A stretch of DNA of 64,000 bases, taken from Oscillospiraceae bacterium. Its GTDB lineage: Bacteria; Bacillota; Clostridia; Oscillospirales; Ruminococcaceae. The position numbers were made by a program, and so were the translations under genes. The notes under the pieces were generated by a model. The model saw only the letters and a program-made list of their open reading frames with translations, was not told the DNA's origin and made no database searches. This document shows, in pieces, positions 40,292-49,938 of the stretch (within the stretch, counting starts at the first letter, position 1; each line of letters begins with the position of its first letter). The stretch lies in NCBI GenBank assembly GCA_015067315.1, contig SVMR01000001.1:62001-126000 (forward strand), written 5' to 3'.

Positions 40292-40320
40292 ATTTTACCA
40301 CCCTTTCCAAAAAAAAGCAA
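40292..40320 (-). promoter_or_regulatory. Promoter of the giant surface protein
   Basis: Minus strand TTGCTT (40315-40320), 17 bases, TAAAAT (40292-40297), about 105 bases before the start codon. Confidence 0.75.
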
Positions 40321-40352
40321 GGTCTTTCACTATAATATATAATAAATATATT

Positions 40353-40386
40353 AAAAAAAATCCCGGAAAATTTTTCCGGGATTTTT
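40353..40386 (-). terminator. Terminator after the LRR surface gene
   Basis: AAAAATCCCGGAAAA-TTTTTCCGGGATTTTT; separates the LRR gene from the next promoter. Confidence 0.88.
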
Positions 40387-40389
40387 GTT

Positions 40390-42231
40390 TTATTCATCTT
40401 CGTCGTCCATCTGCGGAACATAACCGTTTTTAAGCCGCTGTTTGTTCCAAAAGAACATAACCGCGCCCACAACAATCATTACCGTTACCATTACCGCCGC
40501 AAGAATGCTCATAACCTGTCCAAGGTTCATTCCCCAGGAAGAGCTTCTTCCGGTGATTTCATATTTGATCGGTTCGATAAATTCCGGGTTTCCGTATTCC
40601 GCAAGCATATTCTGCGGAATAATTGCTTCTTCCGAAGCTCCCGGAACGTTCATTCCGATATAATATTCCGTCTTTTCCGTTACGGAACCGAGATAAAAAT
40701 GCGCGTATCCTTCGCTGTCAACAACAACGCTCTGCACTTTTTCAACATTTTTTCCGCCTTTAAAAAGGCTTGCGCTCTGTCTTGCATAGCTTCCGCCTAT
40801 CCGGATAAGAACTTCCGCGTTTATCTCCGCCGGCGCAAGGAATTTAAGCACAAAGCTTGTTCCCGCTCCGAGCTTCTCGGAAAGTTCCGCCGAACCCGCT
40901 TCAAGAACATAAGCAAGGCTGTAATTTCCGAAAAGCTGCGCCGTGTCAATATCTTTTCCGTTTATGATCCAGACCGAACCGTTTTCGGTCGTAATCGTAA
41001 CGGTTACGTCTTTTCCCGCAATGGATTCAATAAATTCCTGCGAAATGCTTTCCGTTCCGCTAAGGTAAAGCTGGATGTTGACATGTCTTTCCGAACCGTC
41101 ATCTGCCGTTCCGTAATTTTTGAAAATATCCTCAACAGCGCCGGCCGCTTCTTCCCAGCCGCTTTCTCCGCGGATATCAACAGTTACATCCGTTTCAGAA
41201 TACTCGGATTCTCCTGCTTCCGGTATAAACACAACTTCTTCCTTTGCTGAAACAGTAGAATCTTCTCCTTCAATAACCTCTACTTTTTCCGATGTAATGC
41301 TTCCGTCGCCGTTTTCGGTAATGCTGCTTCCGGATGAAGAATCCGAAAGCTCTCCGCTGCTTACCAAAACTTCTCCGCCCAATTCCTTCTGCAAATCTTC
41401 CGGAGATATATTGCTTCCGTTATAATAAACCGTATCAAGATTTTCGCATTCTTTAAATGCATTATCTTCAACGGATTCAACCGTATCCGGAATTTTGACT
41501 TGTGAAAGTTTTTCGCATCCCTTAAAAAGAAGAGCAGGTATTTCTTTTATTCTTGCACGAATATCCACGCTTACAAGATTTTTACAAAAAGCAAATGCCG
41601 AAACACCAATGTTCGTAACTCCCGAAGGAATAATAAGCGACGTTATTGTTTCACAGCGGTAAAAGGCTTTTCTTCCAATTGACTGCAGACCACTTGGCAA
41701 ATTAAGCGAAACAACCGAAATGCAGTTTGAAAAGCTCTCATTTCCAATCGTCTTTATTCCATTACCGAAATTTATCATCTTTATTCCGTAACAATAGGTA
41801 AAAGCAAAATCCCCGATTCTTGTTACCGAATTCGGAATAGAAACCGTCAGGATATTTCTGCATTCATAAAAAGCCGCATTTCCGATTGATGTAAGCCCTT
41901 CCGGAAGAACAATATTTAAAATATCTTTCCGCAACTCATACCATGGAACAGACTTTTCATTTGAATAATCCGTCATTGCGCCTGAACCTGAAATCGTAAG
42001 TGTTCCTCCGGAAAAGCTCCATGAAAGATTTGTTCCGCAGGAACCGCTTGTTACAATTTGTTCTTCCGTTTCCGGGGTTTCCGATATTTCCGGTTCTTCC
42101 GTTTCCGGAATTTCCGCTTCGGAAGTGCCTTCCATTGCAAAAACCGCGGATGCAGAACCGAAGCAAATCATCACCGCAAGAAGCACCGCAAAAATCCGAA
42201 AAATAGATTTATTTATTGAACCACAGAACAT
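40390..42231 (-). CDS. BspA-like leucine-rich-repeat surface protein
   Basis: A 613-residue protein: signal peptide (IFRIFAVLLAVMICFGSASA, cut near VFAME), an acidic Thr/Glu linker, a SGTCGTNLSWSF-like opening (here SGSCGTNLSWSFSGGTLTIS), and about seven LRR_5/BspA repeats (VTRIGDFAFTYCYGIKMINF; LQSIGRKAFYRCETITSLII). A second beta region follows with a Ser-rich linker, then a C-terminal transmembrane helix and an acidic tail. BspA repeats usually bind host or bacterial proteins. An AAAGGAGG site precedes its ATG. It lies 22 bases after the Lgt-like gene, so the two are probably in one transcript. Confidence 0.88.
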   Translation of the reverse strand: MFCGSINKSIFRIFAVLLAVMICFGSASAVFAMEGTSEAEIPETEEPEISETPETEEQIVTSGSCGTNLSWSFSGGTLTISGSGAMTDYSNEKSVPWYELRKDILNIVLPEGLTSIGNAAFYECRNILTVSIPNSVTRIGDFAFTYCYGIKMINFGNGIKTIGNESFSNCISVVSLNLPSGLQSIGRKAFYRCETITSLIIPSGVTNIGVSAFAFCKNLVSVDIRARIKEIPALLFKGCEKLSQVKIPDTVESVEDNAFKECENLDTVYYNGSNISPEDLQKELGGEVLVSSGELSDSSSGSSITENGDGSITSEKVEVIEGEDSTVSAKEEVVFIPEAGESEYSETDVTVDIRGESGWEEAAGAVEDIFKNYGTADDGSERHVNIQLYLSGTESISQEFIESIAGKDVTVTITTENGSVWIINGKDIDTAQLFGNYSLAYVLEAGSAELSEKLGAGTSFVLKFLAPAEINAEVLIRIGGSYARQSASLFKGGKNVEKVQSVVVDSEGYAHFYLGSVTEKTEYYIGMNVPGASEEAIIPQNMLAEYGNPEFIEPIKYEITGRSSSWGMNLGQVMSILAAVMVTVMIVVGAVMFFWNKQRLKNGYVPQMDDEDE

Positions 42232-42253
42232 ATGGTGCCTCCTTTCATCGTTT

Positions 42254-42982
42254 TTAAAAGATTTTAACTTCTTCTTTGGATTTTTTCTTTCTTATTGCAA
42301 TCCAGATAACTCCTACAATGAACATGAAAAGTGCATGTATGGCAAGATTCGAAATACCCCAAAACAACTTGTGATCCTCTCTGAAAAATTCGAAGATAAA
42401 CCTCGAGGATCCATACAGAACAAGCATCACCGGATATTCAAATCCGTCCGGAACGTAGTTTCTCTTTTTTGCTCTGTAAAAAAGATAAACTACTATAGCC
42501 ACCGCTCCGATTGCTTCTATGGGCTGTATCGGAAAACGATAGTCGCGAAAAGACGGATTATATATACCGTAAGTCCATTGATATCCGCAGCAGCATCCCG
42601 CAAAAATACATCCGAAATGGCTTACTCCGTGAACAAGAAGAGGCGCAAAGGAAAGAAGGCTCAATGCTCTGTCCCCTTCTATTTTCAGGAATTTTGCAAC
42701 CGGAAGCGCTATAAGCGGAACATATACAAAAATCCTTACAATGTTGTTTCCGCCCCATACTTTAAATCCGGATTCCATCCAGAACATAATGAACATCCAC
42801 AAAACAACAAGCGGATATACAATGCAAACAAGAATAGCCACGTTTTTCATCGGAAAATCAAGCTTTTTTCCAAACCAGACCAGACCGCAAAGGACCGAAA
42901 CAAAACCGAGGGCAAAGAAAATATCGTAAAATGTACTTGATAATCCTGCTTCTTCAACAGCCATTATTGCTTCACTAATCAT
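42254..42982 (-). CDS. Lgt-like (prolipoprotein diacylglyceryl transferase family) membrane protein
   Basis: A 242-residue protein with seven hydrophobic helices. The C-terminal half matches the Lgt family (PIQPIEAIGAVAIVVYLFYR; YGSSRFIFEFFRED), but the catalytic-loop motif is the Cys-rich variant GCIFAGCCCG preceded by SHF where true Lgt has G-R-x-G. So it may transfer a lipid to something other than lipoproteins, or have lost activity. GGAGG points to ATG 42982, not the upstream TTG. No lipobox proteins are visible in the locus, which makes its presence puzzling. Confidence 0.75.
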   Translation of the reverse strand: MISEAIMAVEEAGLSSTFYDIFFALGFVSVLCGLVWFGKKLDFPMKNVAILVCIVYPLVVLWMFIMFWMESGFKVWGGNNIVRIFVYVPLIALPVAKFLKIEGDRALSLLSFAPLLVHGVSHFGCIFAGCCCGYQWTYGIYNPSFRDYRFPIQPIEAIGAVAIVVYLFYRAKKRNYVPDGFEYPVMLVLYGSSRFIFEFFREDHKLFWGISNLAIHALFMFIVGVIWIAIRKKKSKEEVKIF

Positions 42983-43023
42983 GTTTTCCTCCAATAAAAA
43001 TATCAGGCCGTGATTTTCTTTTA

Positions 43024-43057
43024 CCGGCTTTCTTTTTTCAAAGAAAGCCGGCTTTTG
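43024..43057 (-). terminator. Strong hairpin without a U-run after the 1,574-residue gene
   Basis: CCGGCTTTCTTT-TTTC-AAAGAAAGCCGG. It may protect the 3' end of the mRNA or reduce read-through into the Lgt/LRR genes rather than end transcription fully. Confidence 0.5.
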
Positions 43058-43066
43058 AAATAATCA

Positions 43067-46000
43067 TTAATCGGGGTTATTAATTTCAATATAGGATACT
43101 CCCGGATACATCTTGGATACTTTTATTTCGAATTTTATATCATTATAGGTCAAAACAAGTGTTTCAGCTTTAAGAAGTCCTGCCGGTGTTTTAGCGTCTT
43201 CTCTGTCGCTTTCGATCCATTCGCCTATCCATCTGTCACAAGTCGTTGCGGAATTATTCCAGATGAAAGAGTTCGTAAGATAATCTTCGGGGTCCTTTTC
43301 ATCAGTATTATTTGTATACATGTATACTTTTCCGTCATTACTCGTGGTACTGAATATCATTTCAGCCGCAAAAGTTCCGGCTGGTGCATTGAGCAGCTGC
43401 ATTGTTACCGACGAATGCGGAAGGTCTATCCATGTATAACTGTTACAGCCTCCGGTTTCTCCGGAACTGTAACCAAAGTGTACTGTTGCGCTATGGTTGT
43501 TGAAAGTGTTTTCCTTTCCATTTGCATAAATATTGTTGTTATTATTCCAGTCCGCACCCGTTATTTTTACTGTAGGTGTAAGCGATTTTACAGTGTATGT
43601 CGGCAGTTTGTTATCCGTATAAGTTGTGGTTTTACTTCCGATATTAAAGCTGACGCTCGTCGTATAGGTTCCCGCATACTGGAGTATCTCCTGAGATTTC
43701 TGCGAATATTTGATTACACCGTTTACGACGTTAAACTCGATGCTGTTGTCGAAGTTTACAACACTTTTAATGGTGTATCCTCCGTGTTCTTCCGAATTAT
43801 TATTGTAAGTCAGATTCAGCTTAATGTTGCCGATTCCCCGAATAGGCTGTCCTTCAAAGTCCTTAATTTCGATTTCAAGACCTTCAATTTCATGCTCTGT
43901 CATAAACGGATCTTTCGCGTTGCCGCTTTCATCAGCTCCGAATACCGTATCATTGCTGTAATCTCCGCTGAGGGTTACCGTAACGGTCTGAACAACTTTT
44001 TCCTCATAATCGGTAATTTTGAATACCATCGGTTCGTCTCTTTTGCCGTCCGGAACAAGAATTCCGTTTTCGTCAACTTCGGCAGAAACCATTTCACCCT
44101 TTTCATTGTCATAATAGTTCCATACCCGGACTTCTGTCATTTCCCAATAGCCGTCCTGCTTATCCTTTATTTTGGGAATCGGGAAATTCCATGTGGTGGT
44201 AGTACCATCATCGGTTGTGAAAACTCTGCTGCCTTGAACTTCAAAAGTTTCCGAACCGTTTGTAATCATTGCCGCAACCGTCGCCGTTTCAGAATGATCT
44301 ATTTTTACTGTCATTTTTGCGTCGCCATCCGGAGCGTAAATATATTCTACCGGTACGGGATCTTCCGTAAGCTCGGGCGGATCCGGAGAAATCATTTCAA
44401 ACGTAGGCGAACTTATTACCTTCGTAATACGGTTTTTCAGGTTGATCTCAACATGGCTAAAAACCCACTTACCCGGAGAAGCTTCATCAGTATCGAAGAT
44501 TCCCGTATAATATTTTCCGTCCCATTCAAGATCAACCGCATCCATGGTGCTCATACCTCTGTCCTGTTTATAACAAAGGTCAACTTTCTCGAGTTCGGTC
44601 ATCTCATTGTTCGCGTTATCATAAATGTTTACCCTCATAAAAAGGGTTTCCGGTCTGGTTTCATCATAAAGGAAACTGGTCGGATACTGTGTTGTTGTAA
44701 CTTTTACCTTGATTCCGAGTTTTACGTCTGCTGTAATCTGTAATCCGGACGAAAGTTCTTCATAAACTCCGTCAAGAATAACATATTGCAGTTTATATTC
44801 ACCCGAAATGTCAAATCTTGCATTTCCGGTCCAGTATCCGTCTGTAACATTATAACTGAAAGGTACGTCTATCGTACTGTTGTCGGGTCCGGTGAATCTT
44901 CCCTGAACTTTATCCGGCATTTTTTCGCTGGAAGCAAAACGCAAAGTAATTTTTGTCGAATAATAGTTATCACCCGTCATAACGTAGAAGCTTCTTTCGC
45001 CCAAAGGAAGTTCGCTGCAGCTTACCTCTCTAATGGTAAAGCCTTCGATAAATACTTCCGGAACAAAATCAAGAACATATTCCTGTCCGTCAAGTTTGAC
45101 CGTGCGAAGAACATAGGTACCGGGAGCATCGAAGGTATAGGTTGCTTCCCATTCCGTCTCCGAACCCGTTTTTCTTGTAAATATCATTTCATCTTCTTTT
45201 GAACCCTGGGTATCGCTGATTTTTCTGAGGAAAAATGCAGTAAGGTTACTCGGCTGGTCACCTTCAACTTTAACCGTAACAGTTACTGTCAAAGGTTCTT
45301 CTCCGTCAAACCTAAACTCGGTTTTGTCAACGGATGCGGTAACGGTACGTGTTTTTTGTGAAAGATCTTTGTTTTCCGCCGGAAGAAGTTCCTCATCCGT
45401 TCCGAACTGAATATTAAGCTGTCCCTGAATATTCGCGGCAGAAAGAACTTCTTTATTGCCAACATCGTCACCGTTGAGGTAAACAATTGCTGTAATTTTT
45501 CTTGCTTCGTTTTTTTCGAGTTTTGTAATTCCTCTTTTGATTTCTCCTGCATTTTCTTCTCCCTCGGTTTCATCTTCACCAAGAGAAACGCCGCCTTCTG
45601 TTACAATAAGAGGAACAATAACTCGTCCGTTTTCAGCAAAATAATGTTCGGTATCCATTCTTGCCGTTGCAAGATACTGTCCCTCTCCGGCTCCGCCGTC
45701 TCTGTCGATGAAGGCAACTTCAAGAGATTTAAGAAGCTCAAGGCTTCGCGCCTGGTCTTCCGGAGTTTCCGCATAATAGATGTAACAGCTTCCCTGACCC
45801 TGGGTGGTGGCATCCGTGCTTATGGTCGTTTGGGAAGAACCGTCTTCCTGATTCCAGATTCTGTTTTCGCCTTCATAACCGTCAACGTACTGAACCGTTT
45901 CCATTTTAAGGGTAAACGTTGTTCCTTCCGGAATTTCTTCAGGTTGATATTCATAATGGTCCCTTGCGTTATACCAGGTTCTGGTTCCGTTTTCATCTTC

Positions 46001-47791
46001 CGGGGCATCCCCTTTATAATATACGGTTGTGACTTCTTCCTTTTTTTCTGTGCTTCCGTCCTCGTTTTCAACCGTAATGCTTCTTGTCATGGTGTAAAGG
46101 TTGACTGTTCCGCCGTTTTCGTCCGTTCCTGTTACAATTCTGTCTTCCGAAACAATAATTGCCCCGCCTTCAAGGACAAGAACGCTGTTGTCGTTGTTTG
46201 TTCTTACCCAAAGGTCAATTACCATTGCGTAAGTATCTTCCGCGGTGGCTACGCCCGCTTCGTTATCGACATTTACTTTAATAGAATCCGTATAGTCATA
46301 GTCGATTTTGAAATAACTCGGTTTTGTAGCATTGGTAACGACAGTTGCATTAATTTTACCGTCTATCGTCATATTCAAACTACTGGCATTCACAGTTGCT
46401 TTAATTAGCATATCCGAAATACTGATGTTTGTTCCCAATCTTTGTTCAAGGTTATAAAGAACACCGTTGGTAATCTGTATATCTACATTTACCGTGCCTC
46501 CACCAGCCATGCTAAGCAAAGTGCCTATTCCAAATCTATCCAAATAGTTAACGGAAAAATCCGCAATCGTATAATACTCCGTTTGATTACTTTTTTTCAT
46601 CAAGCAATCGTCAACGACCATCAGTCCTTCGACAATAGTGCTGAGTTTGTCATCGTTCCACTGGAAAATCTGCCTGTTTTGTGCCCCTTCGATAAGGTTT
46701 CCGTTTTCGTCAAGCTCCAGCAAGTCGCTGATTTTTTTAAAGTCTCCTTTAAGAAGTTTATAGTCGTTGATAAAAGCTTCAAGGTTTTTAATTACGATTT
46801 TTTGAGTTCCGCCGTTGGTTCCGTCCGTAATTTCTACAACGTAATCTCCCTTGTTATCTCCGGAAGCAACGAACGTGTTGATTTTATTAAGAACATACTC
46901 CCCTGTTATATCTTCATATTTCTCTTTGTTACCGCCGTAAATACGGAGATACTGAAGGTTTATCGTCGCCGCAATCGCTTCCGCCTCTATCTCATGCGTT
47001 TTGACAAGTTCACCGTACATTAATCTTAGTACCTCTACGTCCGCGCGGGTTACTGTTGCGTTTTTATATTCGGGCTCTGAGTTCATAGTTGCGGTCATAT
47101 GCGTTCCCAAAAGCCCTGCAAGAGTATTCATCCACTCGGTGTTATCTACAATTCCGCTGAAAGTACCTGCAGCATCGCCGTTTCTCGCATCCGCTGTCTG
47201 CTGCAAATCATATATATTTTTTTCAAGACCTTTCATTTCCCTTTTCACGGAGGAAATCGCTCTTATGCCGACTTCGGTCGCTTCTCCGAAATATCCGGGA
47301 ATACCTTCCGTTTCAGGGACCCATGACATATATTGGAAGTCTGTGAAAGAACCGTTTATTCTTCCGTCGGATCCGTATTTTGCACCGATAAGCGGTTTGG
47401 AAATAAGCGTGGTTGTATTAAGCTTTGCAGGTCTTAAAACAAGGTTGTCAAGACCGTATCTTGCATCGTTAAGGTTAACAAGGTTTCCCCAGGTTGTATT
47501 GGCCACCATAACGTCCTTATCCGTTGCTGCCGCGGAATCCCCAACCTTGGATTCTTCGGGCGGAGTTGTTCCGTTCCCTGTTGCAAGCGCAATCTCAAGG
47601 TTGCCGTTTGCGGCAACGTTTGTCGCAACTTGCGAAACCTCCGGCGCTCTTGAAATGGTAAGCCACGCAAAAGATGCGGAAGTAAGCATGATTACGGAAA
47701 GCGCAAGCAGCATTGCAACCGCGGCAACTTTCTCTCTTATTCCCGGTAAAGCCTTCTGATATGCCTCAATTCTTTTTTGTGTTTCTGTCAA
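43067..47791 (-). CDS. 1,574-residue SipW-type surface protein with Ig-like repeats
   Basis: A cytoplasmic basic start and a SipW/TasA-type signal helix (residues 20-45, ending SASFAWLTISRAP) are followed by a domain shared with the 805-residue protein (NTTWGNLVNLN; GLDNLVLRP; KYGSDGRING) and the closing motif AIVYLNGDDVG...LNIQFG at about 800. The last 700 residues are four or five Ig-like units of about 110 residues (TVTVKVEGDQPSNLTAFFLR; KITLRFASSEKMPDKVQGRF), each with a W-GK or YWTG strand. It should be cleaved by a SipW peptidase and form or decorate a surface layer. TTG start 47791 follows AGGGGGTG. Confidence 0.8.
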   Translation of the reverse strand: MTETQKRIEAYQKALPGIREKVAAVAMLLALSVIMLTSASFAWLTISRAPEVSQVATNVAANGNLEIALATGNGTTPPEESKVGDSAAATDKDVMVANTTWGNLVNLNDARYGLDNLVLRPAKLNTTTLISKPLIGAKYGSDGRINGSFTDFQYMSWVPETEGIPGYFGEATEVGIRAISSVKREMKGLEKNIYDLQQTADARNGDAAGTFSGIVDNTEWMNTLAGLLGTHMTATMNSEPEYKNATVTRADVEVLRLMYGELVKTHEIEAEAIAATINLQYLRIYGGNKEKYEDITGEYVLNKINTFVASGDNKGDYVVEITDGTNGGTQKIVIKNLEAFINDYKLLKGDFKKISDLLELDENGNLIEGAQNRQIFQWNDDKLSTIVEGLMVVDDCLMKKSNQTEYYTIADFSVNYLDRFGIGTLLSMAGGGTVNVDIQITNGVLYNLEQRLGTNISISDMLIKATVNASSLNMTIDGKINATVVTNATKPSYFKIDYDYTDSIKVNVDNEAGVATAEDTYAMVIDLWVRTNNDNSVLVLEGGAIIVSEDRIVTGTDENGGTVNLYTMTRSITVENEDGSTEKKEEVTTVYYKGDAPEDENGTRTWYNARDHYEYQPEEIPEGTTFTLKMETVQYVDGYEGENRIWNQEDGSSQTTISTDATTQGQGSCYIYYAETPEDQARSLELLKSLEVAFIDRDGGAGEGQYLATARMDTEHYFAENGRVIVPLIVTEGGVSLGEDETEGEENAGEIKRGITKLEKNEARKITAIVYLNGDDVGNKEVLSAANIQGQLNIQFGTDEELLPAENKDLSQKTRTVTASVDKTEFRFDGEEPLTVTVTVKVEGDQPSNLTAFFLRKISDTQGSKEDEMIFTRKTGSETEWEATYTFDAPGTYVLRTVKLDGQEYVLDFVPEVFIEGFTIREVSCSELPLGERSFYVMTGDNYYSTKITLRFASSEKMPDKVQGRFTGPDNSTIDVPFSYNVTDGYWTGNARFDISGEYKLQYVILDGVYEELSSGLQITADVKLGIKVKVTTTQYPTSFLYDETRPETLFMRVNIYDNANNEMTELEKVDLCYKQDRGMSTMDAVDLEWDGKYYTGIFDTDEASPGKWVFSHVEINLKNRITKVISSPTFEMISPDPPELTEDPVPVEYIYAPDGDAKMTVKIDHSETATVAAMITNGSETFEVQGSRVFTTDDGTTTTWNFPIPKIKDKQDGYWEMTEVRVWNYYDNEKGEMVSAEVDENGILVPDGKRDEPMVFKITDYEEKVVQTVTVTLSGDYSNDTVFGADESGNAKDPFMTEHEIEGLEIEIKDFEGQPIRGIGNIKLNLTYNNNSEEHGGYTIKSVVNFDNSIEFNVVNGVIKYSQKSQEILQYAGTYTTSVSFNIGSKTTTYTDNKLPTYTVKSLTPTVKITGADWNNNNNIYANGKENTFNNHSATVHFGYSSGETGGCNSYTWIDLPHSSVTMQLLNAPAGTFAAEMIFSTTSNDGKVYMYTNNTDEKDPEDYLTNSFIWNNSATTCDRWIGEWIESDREDAKTPAGLLKAETLVLTYNDIKFEIKVSKMYPGVSYIEINNPD

Positions 47792-47805
47792 TTTTAAGGC
47801 ACCCC

Positions 47806-49236
47806 CTAACTTTCAAAGGTTGAATATATGTCGGCAAGATAATTTATAAAAAAGGTAATCCGTTCGTTATAAAAACAAATTCCCTCAAATTCCCAACGAA
47901 TTATCAATTCATAAGTTCCCGCTCCGGGAAGATATTCTCCCGGCATGATTTTAAAATCATGGGAACCGTTTAAATCATTCTGAACATACTCTGTTTTAAA
48001 ATTTTCTTCGGCGCTTTCAAAAACCGGGTTTCCGTCCGAATATCCGGAAAGAATGTTTATAAAAATGCTCTGCGCCGCTCCGTTTTCAATCCATTCTTCC
48101 GGAAAGCTTGTTTCAAGCCATTCCCCTCCGGAAAGGATATAAGGTTTTTCTCTTTCTTCCGTTTCAACAAGCTGTTCAACAGAAGAAGCAATTTTTATTT
48201 TTCCGCTTTCAAAATCAATCGGCGTTGACAAAACTTCGTAAGTTTCCGTCAAACCGGAAATCGCGGTTGTTTCAATCGCAACGGTAATTTCTTTTTCCGG
48301 TTCAATTCCCGCCTTTTCAAAATCAAGCAGAACCGACTGTTTGCCGTCTATAAAATGGATTTCCGAAACCGAAAATTCCGCATCCGCTCCGCCGGAAACA
48401 AGATAATAACTTCCCCCGTTATCAAGGCTTATCTTCGTTCCCTCCGGAAGATTTTCAAAAATCCCATCTTTGACAATACCGATTTTCACCGTTTTTATTC
48501 CGCCCGGAAGATCCATCGCAACCGGAAGTTTTCCGTCCGAATCAAAAAACGGCAATGCTTTGATTTCCGCTTTTGTTCCTGCGTCAACAGTCGGCGCGCT
48601 TCCTTCGGCGTTTCCGGAAGAACTTTCCGGACTTTCGCTTTCCGGTTCTTCCGCCGGAGGATTTTCCCCGGTTCCCTCTTCCGGAGGAATATCCGTGGTT
48701 CCGGATTCGCCGGAACTTTCTTCAACCGCGGCCGCTTCCAAAAAAACGACCTTGAATCTTCCGGAAAGTTCCGTTCCCAATGCAACCTCAACCGTTGCGG
48801 TAATTTCGCCGTGTCCGCCGGAAGGCGGAATTATTTTCATCTCAACCGATGTTTCGGTTTCGCTTCCGATTTCAATTTCTTCCCCGGAGGAAAGATTTTT
48901 TTCTCCGATTCTGAATTCAGCCAAAACGTCTTCCGTTCCGGTTCCCTCGGATTTAATATTCCAGCTTATTTTTTCTTTCGTGTCCGCTCCGGAAGATTTA
49001 ACCGGAATCAAAAAAGTTTTTTCTTCCGCAGTTTTTCCAAGATAAACCGTAACCGGCGTTTCGCCGTTTTTAAAAAGAACTTCGCTTTCAATTTCCGGTT
49101 CCGGAATTTCAAGAACCGTGCTGCAAAAAATCCTGTTGCTGTATCTTGCCTGGGTCTCCCCGATTGAAATCCCAAAAGTTCCGGCAAAAAGAACCGCCGA
49201 AAGGAGAACGCAGGCTTTTATTCTATTGTTTTTCAA
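47806..49236 (-). CDS. SipW-type secreted protein, 476 residues
   Basis: A signal helix of the TasA type (KACVLLSAVLFAGTFGISIG, ending ETQARYSN), then a beta-rich domain with a long Pro/Glu/Ser linker (TTDIPPEEGTGENPPAEEPE) in the middle, and a C-terminal beta domain. The ARYS end of the signal resembles SipW targets rather than normal Sec signals. No known domain beyond that. TTG 49236 follows GGAGAG. It sits between the 205-residue and 1,574-residue genes with gaps under 50 bases, so one operon is likely. May be a minor subunit or anchor. Confidence 0.7.
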   Translation of the reverse strand: MKNNRIKACVLLSAVLFAGTFGISIGETQARYSNRIFCSTVLEIPEPEIESEVLFKNGETPVTVYLGKTAEEKTFLIPVKSSGADTKEKISWNIKSEGTGTEDVLAEFRIGEKNLSSGEEIEIGSETETSVEMKIIPPSGGHGEITATVEVALGTELSGRFKVVFLEAAAVEESSGESGTTDIPPEEGTGENPPAEEPESESPESSSGNAEGSAPTVDAGTKAEIKALPFFDSDGKLPVAMDLPGGIKTVKIGIVKDGIFENLPEGTKISLDNGGSYYLVSGGADAEFSVSEIHFIDGKQSVLLDFEKAGIEPEKEITVAIETTAISGLTETYEVLSTPIDFESGKIKIASSVEQLVETEEREKPYILSGGEWLETSFPEEWIENGAAQSIFINILSGYSDGNPVFESAEENFKTEYVQNDLNGSHDFKIMPGEYLPGAGTYELIIRWEFEGICFYNERITFFINYLADIYSTFES

Positions 49237-49281
49237 AAGAACCGCACTCTCCTTTCCGCTTTTTTAAATAATCAGTTTCCG

Positions 49282-49899
49282 TCAGTTTTCTTTAATAACT
49301 TCCGCAACAACGTGCGGCTGAAGAAAGCTTGTATTTTCCAATCCTTCCGTTTCAACGGTTATTGTAAAGGTAAAACAGGAAAATTTCCCGCCTTCAAGAA
49401 CATAGAAAAATTCCTCTTCGTTCTCCAAAAAGCTGAAAAGAACTCCCGTTCCGAAGGATTTATAAAAAGTCGAATCTTCCTCAATTTCCGCCGCCGTTCC
49501 GATAATCGTTTTTTCCGTTTCTCCGTTTTTGAAAACAAGGCTTACTTTCTTATTTTCAAATTCCGGTCCCGCCGCAAGCTGAATTGTTATTTTCTGATCC
49601 TCCGAAAAATATTTTGTATTCGAAGTTCCGTTCGCAACGGTAAGGGTAAGGCTTGCCTTTCCTTCGGAAACAACCCAATTTATGTTTTCGCCTTCCGCAA
49701 AAGGAACAAATTTTTCCTCTTCAATTTTTCCGAAGCAGATATGTTCCGGTTCCCGGACTTCAAAAACAATTCCTTTTTGAATTTCGTCCCGGTATCTTGC
49801 AAAAGCGGGCGCGGCGGAAATCACAAAAAACAAAACGCAAAGAAGAAGCGCCAATGCGGCAAAACCCAAAACGGAAATTCTGCTTTTTTTCTGTTCCAA
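49282..49899 (-). CDS. SipW-type secreted protein, 205 residues
   Basis: A hydrophobic signal helix (SVLGFAALALLLCVLFFVIS) ends in PAFARYRDE, similar to the next gene. The mature part is beta-rich (GKASLTLTVANGTSNTKYFS; FTFTITVETEGLENTSFLQP), about the size of TasA/camelysin subunits. The frame is open to 49920, but GGGGGAG then places a TTG at 49899 as the start. Likely a fibre or sheath subunit exported through SipW; the exact role is unknown. Confidence 0.65.
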   Translation of the reverse strand: MEQKKSRISVLGFAALALLLCVLFFVISAAPAFARYRDEIQKGIVFEVREPEHICFGKIEEEKFVPFAEGENINWVVSEGKASLTLTVANGTSNTKYFSEDQKITIQLAAGPEFENKKVSLVFKNGETEKTIIGTAAEIEEDSTFYKSFGTGVLFSFLENEEEFFYVLEGGKFSCFTFTITVETEGLENTSFLQPHVVAEVIKEN

Positions 49900-49938
49900 A
49901 ACCGGCGCTCCCCCTTTCATAATTTTTCAAAAAAATGT

